This document shows, one piece after another, positions 42,391 to 54,762 of a stretch of DNA of 64,000 bases. The DNA comes from Thermosipho ferrireducens (lineage in GTDB: Bacteria; Thermotogota; Thermotogae; Thermotogales; Fervidobacteriaceae), in NCBI RefSeq assembly GCF_017358165.1, contig NZ_CP071446.1, forward strand, positions 1,798,001 through 1,862,000, written 5' to 3'. The translations under genes and the position numbers were made by a program. Under the pieces are notes generated by a model. It saw only the letters and a program-made list of their open reading frames with translations, had not been told where the DNA came from and searched no databases. How positions within the stretch are numbered: position 1 is the first letter of the stretch; every line of letters starts with the position of its first letter.

Positions 42391-43161
42391 TCAAAATGTT
42401 TCTATATTACTAATAAAAAGATGCATAAGATTTGCTATTATCAATAAAAAATTACGCAGCATGTCATCGAAAACATCATACCCGTGTTTTTCAAAAATAT
42501 ATATTTTATTATCGATAGGAACAGCATAATAGCTTCTCGGTGCATCGAGATTGTCATAATGGACATTTATATAAAAATCCTTAAAAAACTTTCGAACATC
42601 TTCAAAATATACAGGTTCCTTTTTGTCAAATACAAAACTCTCCAACGTCAGTTCCTTAAAAACTTTTTCAATTACAATGGTTTTGGGAGATTTTAAAAAC
42701 ATGTATTTTATTCCACCTGTGATTTTCTCTGCCACTCCAAAGGTATCAACATATTTTGATAACACACCATACATTTTTTCTCCAAATTTTTCGTAGTTCA
42801 AATTCCCTTTAAATGCATACAATTGACATAAACTATTTGCGATTTTCGCTACAATCTCGAGTGTCTTCAGGTAATTTTCTGTTATATATTCATCAACTAT
42901 TATTAGAACAGAATTATCAACAGGTTCTACATTAACAAGGTATGTCCTTCCTTTATAATTTTCAATAAACCGGAAGTGTCGCTCAAGAACTATAGCTTCT
43001 CTAAATTTATTTATCAATTTTGGCAAAAATTGTTCAAATTGCTTAAATGCTGCATTCTCGAAAACAACTTCCCCTTCAAAATTAACAATACCCACTGCAA
43101 GTTTAGCTTTAGAAAAAAAGCTATCTAAATCCACTTTATTTTCTTTCGAGCCTTCGAACAT
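42391..43161 (-). CDS. uncharacterised protein with PAS-like N terminus
   Basis: About 256 residues from an ATG behind GGAGAGGAG; longer readings run deep into the upstream gene. The N-terminal 90 residues resemble a PAS domain (KAKLAVGIVNFEGEVVFENAAFKQF). The rest, with SYYAVPIDNKIYIFEKHGYD, may be a GAF-like fold. There is no output domain and no membrane helix. It overlaps the beta-propeller gene by 26 bases. Function unknown. Confidence 0.65.
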   Translation of the reverse strand: MFEGSKENKVDLDSFFSKAKLAVGIVNFEGEVVFENAAFKQFEQFLPKLINKFREAIVLERHFRFIENYKGRTYLVNVEPVDNSVLIIVDEYITENYLKTLEIVAKIANSLCQLYAFKGNLNYEKFGEKMYGVLSKYVDTFGVAEKITGGIKYMFLKSPKTIVIEKVFKELTLESFVFDKKEPVYFEDVRKFFKDFYINVHYDNLDAPRSYYAVPIDNKIYIFEKHGYDVFDDMLRNFLLIIANLMHLFISNIETF

Positions 43162-44335
43162 ATATATCTGGCTCCTCTCCTTCTTTATAAACTGAAAAAA
43201 ATACGTATTTTCCATCAGTTTCAGGATAAAACACATCATACGGAATATCAGGGGTAAGGCAAGTTACACTTCCTGTACTTAAGTCTTTCATCCAGATTCT
43301 ATATATTCCATCGCGGTTCGAAGTAAATACAAGGTAGGAACCATCTGGCGTAACAACCGGATCGTGTTCATTAAAAAAAGTATCTTCAACAACTGTGTTA
43401 GTTCCATCTACTAACTTATAAATCCCAAAATTTGCTCCGTGAAGTGCTGTATAATAAATCTCACCATTATGTACAAAGGGTGTAAAAGACATTTCACCAT
43501 AGGTTTTTAAAGGTTTTACAAAATTACCTTTCAGTGATTTCATTAACATTTCATTTTTTGTTTTTGTATCCTGAGAATATAAAACAGTATTTTCATCATA
43601 CCAGGTGGGACCGTACGCTGGCTTATTACCTGAAGAAACTAATCTTATCTTTTTATAATAGTCAGGTGAAAATGGCATAGTATAAATATTCCAGAAACCA
43701 TGAAGAGACCCCTGAAAAAGTATAGTGCTACCATCTGGAGAAAGTTTTGGAAAATATTCACTACTTCCAAACACCGCTAAAATATTAATAGTAGTATCTG
43801 AAAAATTCATATAAGCTATATTTCTATTACCAGCAAGGCGATCAGTTATGAAAAAAAACAATCCTTTTTCTGGAGAATAGTCTCCATATTCATCAACCCC
43901 AGGATGATAAGTAAGTCTTAAATATTTTCCAAAATCTCCCGTTTTAAACCTGTACAATGCTATTTTTTCAAGAGGATAATAAATTATTTCTTTCAAAAAA
44001 GTAGAATATTTCTTAAACCCCCCTGGAGAATATTGTGATGTAACTTTATAATTACCATCTATGTAAGTTGCTTTATATATATTGTTGGTAGCATCATAAC
44101 CTAAATAAAGTTCCACGTACACATTACTTGTTGCTTCTGTGGCACTTTGCAAAAACAATATTTGTCCATATTCTAAATACTCATCAAGCATCTTCTTTGC
44201 ATCGTTAAAAACATGTTCCGTAGCTGTACTGTAATGCGTAATCACACCCACCGTATATGTTGATTCTGGTAAAATGTTTTCACTAAAAACTATAACTGAC
44301 ATTAATAACAACAATAAAAACATCATATATTTCAT
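43136..44335 (-). CDS. exported TolB-like beta-propeller protein
   Basis: 399 residues with a signal peptide (about 1-18). After about 130 residues of a TolB-like N-terminal domain, several PD40/WD40-type blades follow with the S-x-D-G-S pattern (FPKLSPDGSTILFQG, VVTPDGSYLVFTSNRDG). No TonB- or Pal-binding motif is evident, so TolB itself is not claimed. It is probably periplasmic and binds a partner protein. Its start overlaps the stop of the nucleotidyltransferase fusion gene by 4 bases. Confidence 0.82.
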   Translation of the reverse strand: MKYMMFLLLLLMSVIVFSENILPESTYTVGVITHYSTATEHVFNDAKKMLDEYLEYGQILFLQSATEATSNVYVELYLGYDATNNIYKATYIDGNYKVTSQYSPGGFKKYSTFLKEIIYYPLEKIALYRFKTGDFGKYLRLTYHPGVDEYGDYSPEKGLFFFITDRLAGNRNIAYMNFSDTTINILAVFGSSEYFPKLSPDGSTILFQGSLHGFWNIYTMPFSPDYYKKIRLVSSGNKPAYGPTWYDENTVLYSQDTKTKNEMLMKSLKGNFVKPLKTYGEMSFTPFVHNGEIYYTALHGANFGIYKLVDGTNTVVEDTFFNEHDPVVTPDGSYLVFTSNRDGIYRIWMKDLSTGSVTCLTPDIPYDVFYPETDGKYVFFSVYKEGEEPDIYVRRLERK

Positions 44336-46926
44336 TCGTCTTCACCTCTCAAATTTTTGATTATCCTCTCCAATTCAAAAATTTCATCGATTTTCATATC
44401 ATCAAGTTTTTTACAAAACAACTCGTTCATAATCTTTCCAATAATTGGTCCAGCCTTTATTCCATACTTTTTCATCACATATTCTCCAGAAACTTTTTCA
44501 AGTTTCGTTTCATAAACCTTTTTCAAATACTCGTAAAAATATTCCTGATCATCACATTCTAAGTACGCTGATATGTAACAGGCTGTTTCCGGTGAAGGCT
44601 TCCCTAATACTTTGTATATATCAGAAAACAACATTTTATCGTGAATCATTTCCTTTACAGGTATAACTATTTTTTCAGAAAACTTAGTTTCCTCAACAAA
44701 CTTTTTAGGAATTCCATAACGCCTGGCTACCTCTTTCAAAGAATTCTCATCATAAAATTCTAATAATACCCTGAGAACGCAATAGAACTTATTATAATTT
44801 TTATATATATCACCAAGTTTTTGAAAAAAGTTATACATATTTACAAGCTTTTTATCCATAACACCTGTATAATACGTCTTAGGAAAAATGTGCTTCAATA
44901 TATTCAATTCAGCTAATCTTCTAATAGCTTTGAGCGAGCTTTGTTCCTCCAGAATCTTTTCTATTTCCTGCCTTATCCTTGAGCCAGTAACTTTCTCTAA
45001 ATAACCTCCTTCCAAAGTCTCTGTAAGAATTTCCTGTGTAGTTTCTTCTATATGAAATCCAAATCTTTGCTCAAATCGAACGGCTCTTATTATACGAGTC
45101 GGATCTTCCACAAAGCTCAACCTATGTAAAACACGTATAATTCCCTCTTTTAAATCCTTACGCGATTGGAAGAAATCAAAAAGTATTCCAAAAGCAAGCG
45201 GATTCAGCTTTATTGCCATAGCATTTATAGTAAAATCTCTGCGGTAAAGATCCTTCTTTATTGTGCTTATATCTACCATGGGAAGTTTTGCAGGTTTTTC
45301 ATAATATTCTGTTCTTGCCGTAGCAATATCTATTCTAAAACCATCTTTAAAAAATAACGATGCAGTAAGAAATTTTTCATAAGGAACCATTTTAGCACCT
45401 ATTTGTTTTGCTGCATATTCCGCAAATTTTAACCCATCACCTTCAACAACTATATCTACATCAAGATTCTCTATACCTAAAAGTAAATCTCTTACAAAGC
45501 CTCCAACCACATAAACAGGCATATTAACATCATCACCATATTCTCCTAATAATCGCAACAAATTCAAAAGCCTTCTTGGTAACCTTCTGATAAGAATATC
45601 CTTCACGTCTTCAAAATTCAACACGTTTTTTACGAGCTGCTTTTGAACCTGAGAAGAATCAAACGCCTTCAGAAGATCAGAACGTGTTATTACTCCTGAA
45701 AGAATGTTGTCTTTATTAAGTACCGGAATCCTGCCAATATCATGCTCAATCATCACATCTCTTATCTTCAATATAGGCTCATCTTCGTTAACGGTAACTA
45801 ATTTGGTATTCATTATAGATTTTACCGGACGTTCTCCAAATCCGTGATTCAACGCTTTATCAACCGCTTTTCTTGTAACTATTCCTATTAATCTATTACC
45901 TTCTACAACTGGTAAACCCCCATGTCCGGTAATTTGCATTATTTCATGCGCTTTTCTTATAGTTTCGTATGCAAAAATCGTTCTTACCGGAGAAGACATA
46001 ATATCTTTTGCTTTGAGTGAAACATTTATACATTCAGGAAGTTTCTCAAGAACTTTATAAATTACTTCTTCAACAGAAACGTTTGTTAATGTTGCTGAAG
46101 CAGCCTTATTATGACCGTTGCCACCAAAAAAATTCATCAATTTCTTTAAGTCAACGTCTGGACTCTTGGTACGTCCAACTACAAAAACTTTTTTCCCCAT
46201 TCGCGTAACAACTATCAAAGTTTCGTATTCCCCAAAAGCCCATATTTTACTCGTTATTATATTAAGACCACCTATAAACTTTTCTATCTCAGTGCTTGCC
46301 ACAGCCACGTCATATCCCTTAATTGTATGAACTTTGATATTATTTATCAACGTTTCAAATAACACTTTTTGCTCGGTATTTAAATCAAGCTTTACAAACT
46401 GCGCTATTTCTTCCAAACGCGCACCATTCTCAAGTAAAAACTGAGCTGCCATTAGATCCCGCGGAGTAGTCGTTGAATATAAAAAATTTCCTGTATCTTC
46501 ATAAATTGCAGTTGCAAATAACGTAGCCTCTTCTGAAGTTAATCTAATTCCTGAATCTTTCAACATCAAAACAAGTAAAGTTGTTACTGCCCCAACATTT
46601 TCATGAATTATATCCGAAAACATATCACTTTTTTTTATATCAGGGTGATGATCAATAACCTTAATACTTGCATCAGCTGCAAAATCAGCTATCTTTTTTC
46701 CTACCCGATCAAGCGAAGCGTTATCCACTATAACAAGTTCTGTTATATTATTTTTTATTTCATTATCTCTTATGTATTCAAACTCATACAAATGCAAAAA
46801 TTCTTCCAGATTTTGTTGAAACCTTCCAGAGACAACCACAACATATTCCGGGTGAAGTTTCCTGTAAGCTACTGCCGCTGCAAATCCATCAAAATCTGGT
46901 GAAACATGTGTTGTGACAACTTTCAA
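44332..46926 (-). CDS. DHH-CBS-tRNA nucleotidyltransferase fusion
   Basis: 864 residues in three parts. Residues 1-310 are a DHH/DHHA1 phosphoesterase (THVSPDFDGFAAA, VIDHHPDI, FGGNGHNKAAS). Residues about 315-435 are two CBS domains (DIMSSPVRTIFAYETIRKAHEI and SIMNTKLVTVNEDEPILK). Residues 465-864 are a class II polynucleotide nucleotidyltransferase with VVGGFVRDLLLG, the metal aspartates in LDVDIVVEGDG, and RRDFTINAMAIKL. It should add or repair tRNA CCA ends or add A tails; class II sequences alone do not separate the two. TTG start overlaps the metallophosphoesterase stop. Confidence 0.94.
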   Translation of the reverse strand: MKVVTTHVSPDFDGFAAAVAYRKLHPEYVVVVSGRFQQNLEEFLHLYEFEYIRDNEIKNNITELVIVDNASLDRVGKKIADFAADASIKVIDHHPDIKKSDMFSDIIHENVGAVTTLLVLMLKDSGIRLTSEEATLFATAIYEDTGNFLYSTTTPRDLMAAQFLLENGARLEEIAQFVKLDLNTEQKVLFETLINNIKVHTIKGYDVAVASTEIEKFIGGLNIITSKIWAFGEYETLIVVTRMGKKVFVVGRTKSPDVDLKKLMNFFGGNGHNKAASATLTNVSVEEVIYKVLEKLPECINVSLKAKDIMSSPVRTIFAYETIRKAHEIMQITGHGGLPVVEGNRLIGIVTRKAVDKALNHGFGERPVKSIMNTKLVTVNEDEPILKIRDVMIEHDIGRIPVLNKDNILSGVITRSDLLKAFDSSQVQKQLVKNVLNFEDVKDILIRRLPRRLLNLLRLLGEYGDDVNMPVYVVGGFVRDLLLGIENLDVDIVVEGDGLKFAEYAAKQIGAKMVPYEKFLTASLFFKDGFRIDIATARTEYYEKPAKLPMVDISTIKKDLYRRDFTINAMAIKLNPLAFGILFDFFQSRKDLKEGIIRVLHRLSFVEDPTRIIRAVRFEQRFGFHIEETTQEILTETLEGGYLEKVTGSRIRQEIEKILEEQSSLKAIRRLAELNILKHIFPKTYYTGVMDKKLVNMYNFFQKLGDIYKNYNKFYCVLRVLLEFYDENSLKEVARRYGIPKKFVEETKFSEKIVIPVKEMIHDKMLFSDIYKVLGKPSPETACYISAYLECDDQEYFYEYLKKVYETKLEKVSGEYVMKKYGIKAGPIIGKIMNELFCKKLDDMKIDEIFELERIIKNLRGEDE

Positions 46927-48105
46927 CTTATCACTTCCCGTTTTTTTAGCTTATTTATTGTACCAGTTGTTATTTCAATATCACCATTAAAAGATAACAA
47001 TGCGTAAAATAACTCGGCTTTCCTTTGAAAAATTCGCCCCTTAATTCTTTCCACTACAGGTCTCCATGAACCACAGTTTACATAAAATTTTGTATCTTCT
47101 TTTGTATTAATAATCTTAAAATTATTATGATGTATATGGCCCATTATAACACCATTGACCTTCTCTATTCTGGTAGAATCTTCGTACCCAACAAGATATT
47201 TGTTTGGATCCAATTTTCCCAGCAAAATCTTTTTTGCCTTTTTGAATAAATAATCAGTTTTCTTAAATTTTCTGACATTCATAACAGATCTTACAAGTAA
47301 CTCTCCCAATTTTATTCCACCAATTTTATTTAAAAACAAATACGAAAAGTTACTCCAGAATGGATAATTTTTTCGCATCCATTTTTTAGCCTCAACTGTT
47401 CTCATCATCTCTATAAAAAGAAGAAACCCACATTTCCAATAAATCAATTCCTAAATTATACGTTTCCATAACAACTTCAAACCAGTAAAAAAGGTCAAGT
47501 GTTGGCCTTACATTATCATAATCCTTTATTATTTCCTTTGGAACAAAATTTCTCACTTTGTTATCAAAATGATTCATCATATAACGAACAATGAAATCTC
47601 CTAATGGTGGGATTAATTCTCCTGTTTTCCGATCAATTGTAAAGCGATTGATGGGATCAAATTGATTTCCATGAACTACCAGTATCTTTGAAGAGGCGTC
47701 ATAAAAGTATGGCTTTATTTCCAAATTTGGTATCATTTCACAAAGTTTTTCGCACAACTTTTCATTTTTAAGGAAATAGTAATCATGATTACCAACAATA
47801 TAATTTATTTTGTGGCTCTTTCCAAATCTTCTAAGCGCTTTAAAAACCTTAGGATGTTTTTTTTCTATATCTATAAGGACTTCTTTTTCAATGTTATTAA
47901 CCAAATCTTTAAAAGGGATAAGACCATTGTCCAGCACCATTCGAGTCTCAAGAATTTCCAAACCATCGCCCACTATACAAAGTTCTATATCACTCAATTC
48001 AGAAAAATCATTTATAATTTTTTCAAACAAATCATCGTATTCAAAATCATCCTTAGCACTCCCATCACCTATATGCATATCGCTGATGAACAATATCTTT
48101 TTCAT
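46923..48105 (-). pseudogene. calcineurin-like metallophosphoesterase, frameshifted
   Basis: Two overlapping readings (47392-48105 and 46923-47447) are the halves of one protein of about 393 residues. The first half holds ISDMHIGDGS, VGDGLEI, VGNHDYYF and VVHGNQFD. The second holds the closing metal motif MGHIHHNN and a conserved C-terminal domain. Removing one T from the T5 run near 47412-47416 (minus strand TTCTTTTTATAG) joins the frames as VSSFIEMMRTVEAKKW. This may be a mutation, sequencing error or slippage site. The family includes LpxH-like enzymes; the substrate is unknown. Confidence 0.75.
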
Positions 48106-48128
48106 AAAAGTCCACCTTCTTGTCCATT

Positions 48129-48977
48129 TTATAGCTTGAAAAGTCTATCGGGTTTTACAAAATACAGATCTACACCTTCTTCTTTTAATCTGTTTCTATA
48201 AGGTTCAAGAAGTTTCTCTATACTTCTTCCATACCTGCTGGATATATGATATAAAATTAAGGTTTTTATATTTGAACCTTCTATCAATGAAACTATATCC
48301 TCTATAGAAGCGTGATTTTTATATTTGCGATCCCTTTTATCAAGAAAAGTACATTCATGAAAAACTATCTCAGAATCTTTTACCTCTTCACGGCTAAGCA
48401 AAAAAGTATCTCCTGATATTGTAAACACCTTCTTTTCATAACTTCTTGTAATATATTCACTTCCATATTTTTTTGCAAGAACTGCTATTTCTTCTTGAGA
48501 GAGATTTCTGAACTCTTCTTTCAACTTTCTTCGAACCTCTATTATGTGATAACCAAAACTTATTTCGCTTTGAGTATGGGTAACAAAAAAGGGCCGAATA
48601 TACTTTTCTATTCTTTTTTTTCCGCGCAAAATTATCTTATCATCTGGAGTTATGGGAAAAAAATTCAGCTTAAAACGCAAATCGGAATTTACTCTTTTGA
48701 TAAATTTTATATAATCTTCTATCCCTTTATTATTTTTTGGGTAATAAACATTCAATTCCTTTGCTCTATCTCCCATTGCGTTGTTCCGTGTATTTATAAG
48801 TGCCCATAATCCCGAAATATGATCTACGTGTCCGTGGGTTAAAAAAATATTTTTTATTGCGTAAACTTTGTTATTTAACATCGTAGCTACACATTCTCCT
48901 GAATCAAAAAGTGTTCTATCCGGGGAATAATAAACCCAGGTTGTATAAAGAGCCTTAGAGTATGATAATATGTTCAA
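48129..48977 (-). CDS. rnz: tRNase Z of the Thermotoga type
   Basis: 282-residue metallo-beta-lactamase nuclease processing tRNA 3' ends. The metal motif is [12 protein letters not shown], with later ligands in SGDTFLL and HECTFLD and a final histidine in LYHISSRYG. It matches, from memory, the T. maritima enzyme TM0864 over its whole length, including GECV..., [10 protein letters not shown] and RRKLKEEF. That enzyme is known to cut after an encoded CCA. All three tRNAs in this window encode CCA. TTG start behind GGAGGG, overlapping rplI by 4 bases. Confidence 0.93.
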   Translation of the reverse strand: MNILSYSKALYTTWVYYSPDRTLFDSGECVATMLNNKVYAIKNIFLTHGHVDHISGLWALINTRNNAMGDRAKELNVYYPKNNKGIEDYIKFIKRVNSDLRFKLNFFPITPDDKIILRGKKRIEKYIRPFFVTHTQSEISFGYHIIEVRRKLKEEFRNLSQEEIAVLAKKYGSEYITRSYEKKVFTISGDTFLLSREEVKDSEIVFHECTFLDKRDRKYKNHASIEDIVSLIEGSNIKTLILYHISSRYGRSIEKLLEPYRNRLKEEGVDLYFVKPDRLFKL

Positions 48978-49429
48978 CTTTTTCCCTCCTGCAAAATTTC
49001 TACTTTAATTTTTCCAGAAACTCCACCTGGTAGCTTAACATCAATATCATAAAGCCCTAACATTTTTATTGGTTTGTCCAATATAATCCACTTTTTATCA
49101 ATAGCTTTATCAAGAACATCCGAAATAGTTCTTGCAATATCCGAACTTGTAAGCGCTCCAAACAGTTTTCCAGAATCCCCTGCCTTAACTTTTATTTTGT
49201 ATAAATGTTTTTTCATTTCACTTAAAAGTGCCTCATTTTCCTGGCGTATTCTCCTTTCTTTTTCAAGCTGAGCAGCCTTTTGTTTTTCAAGACGTTTTAA
49301 AACATCTGGTGTAGCTTCTACAGCTAGACCTTTTGGAATAAGAAAGTTTCTCGCATACCCATCTGATACTTTCTTCACTTCTCCTTTTTTTCCCATTTTT
49401 GGAACATCTTTTAAAAAAACCACTTTCAT
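48974..49429 (-). CDS. rplI: 50S ribosomal protein L9
   Basis: 151 residues. The N-terminal domain, [20 protein letters not shown] with [18 protein letters not shown], binds 23S rRNA. A long connecting helix rich in lysine and glutamate (about 42-78) leads to the C-terminal domain with [12 protein letters not shown]. Length is typical. It precedes tRNase Z with a 4-base overlap. Confidence 0.98.
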   Translation of the reverse strand: MKVVFLKDVPKMGKKGEVKKVSDGYARNFLIPKGLAVEATPDVLKRLEKQKAAQLEKERRIRQENEALLSEMKKHLYKIKVKAGDSGKLFGALTSSDIARTISDVLDKAIDKKWIILDKPIKMLGLYDIDVKLPGGVSGKIKVEILQEGKS

Positions 49430-49441
49430 TTAAAGCACCTC

Positions 49442-50215
49442 CTATTCAACTAATATATATCTGTCTTTTCCCGAGTAATCTTTTAAAACAGTTATATTTT
49501 GTTTTCTAAAATATTCCCCCTGATCATCTCCTATTTCCATTAATACTATTTTACCAGAAGTATCATACAACTTAAAGAATTCCTTGTAAAAGTAAAGGCC
49601 ATCTTCCCCCCCAAAAAGAGCTTCTGGAGGCTCAAAAGTAACATCCTCAGGTAATATAGCTCCCTGCCTCACATAAGGAGGATTCGATATAATCAGCTCT
49701 ATATTTTTATATTCACTGCGAAATGGCTCCAGAAATCTCCCCTTTCGTAAATCAATCCTGCTTTCTACACCAAAATTTGAAGCATTCAAACGAGTCACTT
49801 TTATAGCTTTCTCTGAAACATCTGTTCCTAAAGCACGAACGTTTGTCTCACATAAAATGCTAACAGAGACTGCCCCACTTCCAACGCCAATTTCAGCTAT
49901 CGTACCGATTTTTCTTCTCTTTATAATATCTATTGCAAGTTCTACAAGTCCTTCTGTTTCAAACCGGGGAATAAAAACACCTTCTTCCACATAAAATTCC
50001 CCTTTAAAAAAATGTTTTTTCTTTATAATATAATGTAAAGGATAACCAGAAAGTCTTTTTTTTACAAATAAAAAAAACTTTTCATTACATTCTTCCTCTA
50101 AATGGGATAAAAGGTATTCTTTTGAATTTCCTGACAAATATGAAAGAAGAATAAGGGCTTCCGTTTCTGGAAGCCCCATTCTTTTCGATATTTTAATAGC
50201 TTCTCCAATTTTCAT
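49442..50215 (-). CDS. prmC: release-factor glutamine methyltransferase PrmC
   Basis: 257 residues. It methylates the GGQ glutamine of release factors using S-adenosylmethionine. The SAM site is EIGVGSGAVSVSI and the catalytic motif is ISNPPYVRQG. The N-terminal helical domain is present (SGNSKEYLLSHLEE, YPLHYIIKKKHF). Its ATG overlaps the DUF59 gene stop. Confidence 0.96.
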   Translation of the reverse strand: MKIGEAIKISKRMGLPETEALILLSYLSGNSKEYLLSHLEEECNEKFFLFVKKRLSGYPLHYIIKKKHFFKGEFYVEEGVFIPRFETEGLVELAIDIIKRRKIGTIAEIGVGSGAVSVSILCETNVRALGTDVSEKAIKVTRLNASNFGVESRIDLRKGRFLEPFRSEYKNIELIISNPPYVRQGAILPEDVTFEPPEALFGGEDGLYFYKEFFKLYDTSGKIVLMEIGDDQGEYFRKQNITVLKDYSGKDRYILVE

Positions 50216-50517
50216 ATACCAAGTTGCCCCCTCACCTCAGGATCCACCATATCTGGAGTCCACGGTGGATCAAATGTTAGTTCTATTTTCACATCTTTAA
50301 CTTCTTCTAACTCTCTTACTTTCGTTTCTGCATCCTGTAAAATCATCCCGGCCAGAGGACACATAGGAGTTGTCATTGTCATAAGAACGTATACGTTATT
50401 ATTGTCATCCACCTCAACCTTATACACCAATCCAAGGGAAACTATATCCAGTCCTATCTCAAAATCAATAACCTGCTTTAGTTTATTCCACACTTGTTCT
50501 TTCAAACTCTCAGCCAT
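50212..50517 (-). CDS. MIP18/DUF59 family protein (SufT-like)
   Basis: 101 residues covering a single DUF59 domain: DIVSLGLVYKVEVDD, then MTMTTPMCPLAGMI with the conserved cysteine, then VELTFDPPWTPDMV in its family form. Such proteins assist iron-sulfur cluster delivery. No suf genes are nearby, so the target is unknown. It lies 2 bases after glmM and 4 bases over prmC. Confidence 0.93.
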   Translation of the reverse strand: MAESLKEQVWNKLKQVIDFEIGLDIVSLGLVYKVEVDDNNNVYVLMTMTTPMCPLAGMILQDAETKVRELEEVKDVKIELTFDPPWTPDMVDPEVRGQLGI

Positions 50518-50519
50518 TT

Positions 50520-51821
50520 TTAATGCGCCTCCTTATTATCCAGCTGGATCACTAATTTTGCAATACTATCTGCTATCTCATTTGCTTTCGTTTCATCTTT
50601 ACCTTCAACCATCACCCTGACAACAGGTTCTGTACCAGAAGGTCTGACAATTACTCTATAATCACTGCCCTCATATTTCTTAATTTCCTCAAATATTTCC
50701 TGTCTTCTTGCAACTTCTTTATTATTAACCTTTACGTTTAACATTACTTGCGGATAATCTGGTATTTCATCTGCAAGTTCTTCAAGGGTTCTCTCAGATT
50801 TAGAAACTATCCTCAATATTTCAAGAGTTGTTATAAGACCATCACCTGTAGTAGAACGATCCAGGAATATAATATGCCCACTTCTTTCCCCGCCAAGCAT
50901 AATTTCATTGCTCAACATTTCCTGCAAAACGTATCTATCTCCAACCTTTGTACGAATAGTTTTTATTCCCAACTTTTTTAAATACTTTTCCACTCCTATA
51001 TTTGAAAGTATAGTAAGAACCACTGCGTGATTTTTCAACCTTTTTTCATGATACATGGATTTTGCTGCTATTCCTATTATTTTATCCCCATGGACTTCTT
51101 TGCCAGATTCATCTAAAATAATGCATCTATCGCCGTCTCCATCATACAAAATCCCTATCCATCCATCTCTCATCTTTTTTCTTGCATATTCAGGATGAGT
51201 AGATCCACAACTGTCATTTATATTAAAACCATCTGGTTTGTTGTTAATTATCTCAACCTTTGCTCCAAAACTTTCCAGTATTTCAGGATTAATTTCGAAA
51301 GTTGCACCATTAGCTACGTCGACGAGCAGCTTAAAACCAGATAAATCCAGATCATTATACATTTTTCTTACATAATCATAATACTCATCCACCGCAAGTT
51401 TGTAATCAATAACTCTACCTATCTTTCTATAATCAACTAACAGGGTTTTCTCCATTTCTTCCTCTATACGCTTCTCAACATCGTCAGGCAACTTAAATCC
51501 TCTCAAAATAACTTTCAAACCATTATACTCTGGAGGATTATGAGAAGCGGAAATCATGATACCACATGAATCTTCCAGTTTCGTAATCATAGCCAGAGCA
51601 GGTGTCGGCATTATACCACACCTGTAAACATCAACTCCCGCAGATGTTAACCCTGAAATAAGGGCTGCTTCAAGTAAATCACCTGAATTTCTTGTGTCTT
51701 TTCCTATAAAAACTCTCCTATCAACTATCTTTCCCAACGCATTGCCTAAACGAAATGCTATTTCAGGAGTAAGTGATTCATTCACTATTCCTCTGATTCC
51801 ATCAGTTCCAAACAGCGCCAC
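50520..51821 (-). CDS. glmM: phosphoglucosamine mutase
   Basis: 433 residues. It converts glucosamine 6-phosphate to glucosamine 1-phosphate for UDP-GlcNAc and cell-wall synthesis. The phospho-serine loop is [13 protein letters not shown], the metal loop DGDGDRC, and the C-terminal phosphate-binding loop [14 protein letters not shown]. The start is GTG after GAAGGAGG. A TATAAT (minus strand, 51849-51854) lies 28 bases upstream. Confidence 0.97.
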   Translation of the reverse strand: MALFGTDGIRGIVNESLTPEIAFRLGNALGKIVDRRVFIGKDTRNSGDLLEAALISGLTSAGVDVYRCGIMPTPALAMITKLEDSCGIMISASHNPPEYNGLKVILRGFKLPDDVEKRIEEEMEKTLLVDYRKIGRVIDYKLAVDEYYDYVRKMYNDLDLSGFKLLVDVANGATFEINPEILESFGAKVEIINNKPDGFNINDSCGSTHPEYARKKMRDGWIGILYDGDGDRCIILDESGKEVHGDKIIGIAAKSMYHEKRLKNHAVVLTILSNIGVEKYLKKLGIKTIRTKVGDRYVLQEMLSNEIMLGGERSGHIIFLDRSTTGDGLITTLEILRIVSKSERTLEELADEIPDYPQVMLNVKVNNKEVARRQEIFEEIKKYEGSDYRVIVRPSGTEPVVRVMVEGKDETKANEIADSIAKLVIQLDNKEAH

Positions 51822-51962
51822 TTCAATGCCTCCTTCGCCTTATAAAACATTATATTTGCTCAACACAAGCTCCCTTATCGTCATTAGTTTCTGAAAGCCT
51901 AACTCTACTCTTGGACCAGAAATATCGTATATTATTTTTACCTGAAATCTTTATCATTTCCA

Positions 51963-54448
<2,486 letters not shown>

Positions 54449-54462
54449 ATTTCCTTCCCCCT

Positions 54463-54735
54463 TCAGCTTTCAAAATTATAATGTTTTTTTACTGGAGCCT
54501 TAACTTTCCATTTACAACGTAGTCCCTTTGGAAACTTTACCAGATCCCCTTTGCCTATTTTATAAATTTTCCCATCAACCGTTTCAACTTCAACTTCTCC
54601 TTCAATAAAATAACAAATTTCAGTTTCATCATAATACCAATCAAATTCAGACACTTCTTTTGTCCAGATTGGCCATTGTTCAACACCTAATTTTTTTAAT
54701 TCCTCCTGGGTTGGTTTTTTCACAATAACTTCCAT
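54463..54735 (-). CDS. small cupin-domain protein (TM1112 type)
   Basis: 90 residues from an ATG behind GGGAGGTGGG. The cupin fold shows ICYFIEGEVEVE and IGKGDLVKFPKGLRCKWKV. It closely follows, from memory, T. maritima TM1112, a structure-solved DUF861-like cupin of unknown function. The usual cupin metal histidines are partly replaced, so a metal site is doubtful. Possible roles are sugar or small-ligand binding. Confidence 0.88.
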   Translation of the reverse strand: MEVIVKKPTQEELKKLGVEQWPIWTKEVSEFDWYYDETEICYFIEGEVEVETVDGKIYKIGKGDLVKFPKGLRCKWKVKAPVKKHYNFES

Positions 54736-54762
54736 TTTCCCACCTCCCAACAACTAATTATA

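Noticed and set aside
43136-44335. tolB gene of the Tol-Pal system
   Set aside because: The propeller is similar in form, but no Tol or Pal genes are nearby and the N-terminal domain is not clearly TolB.
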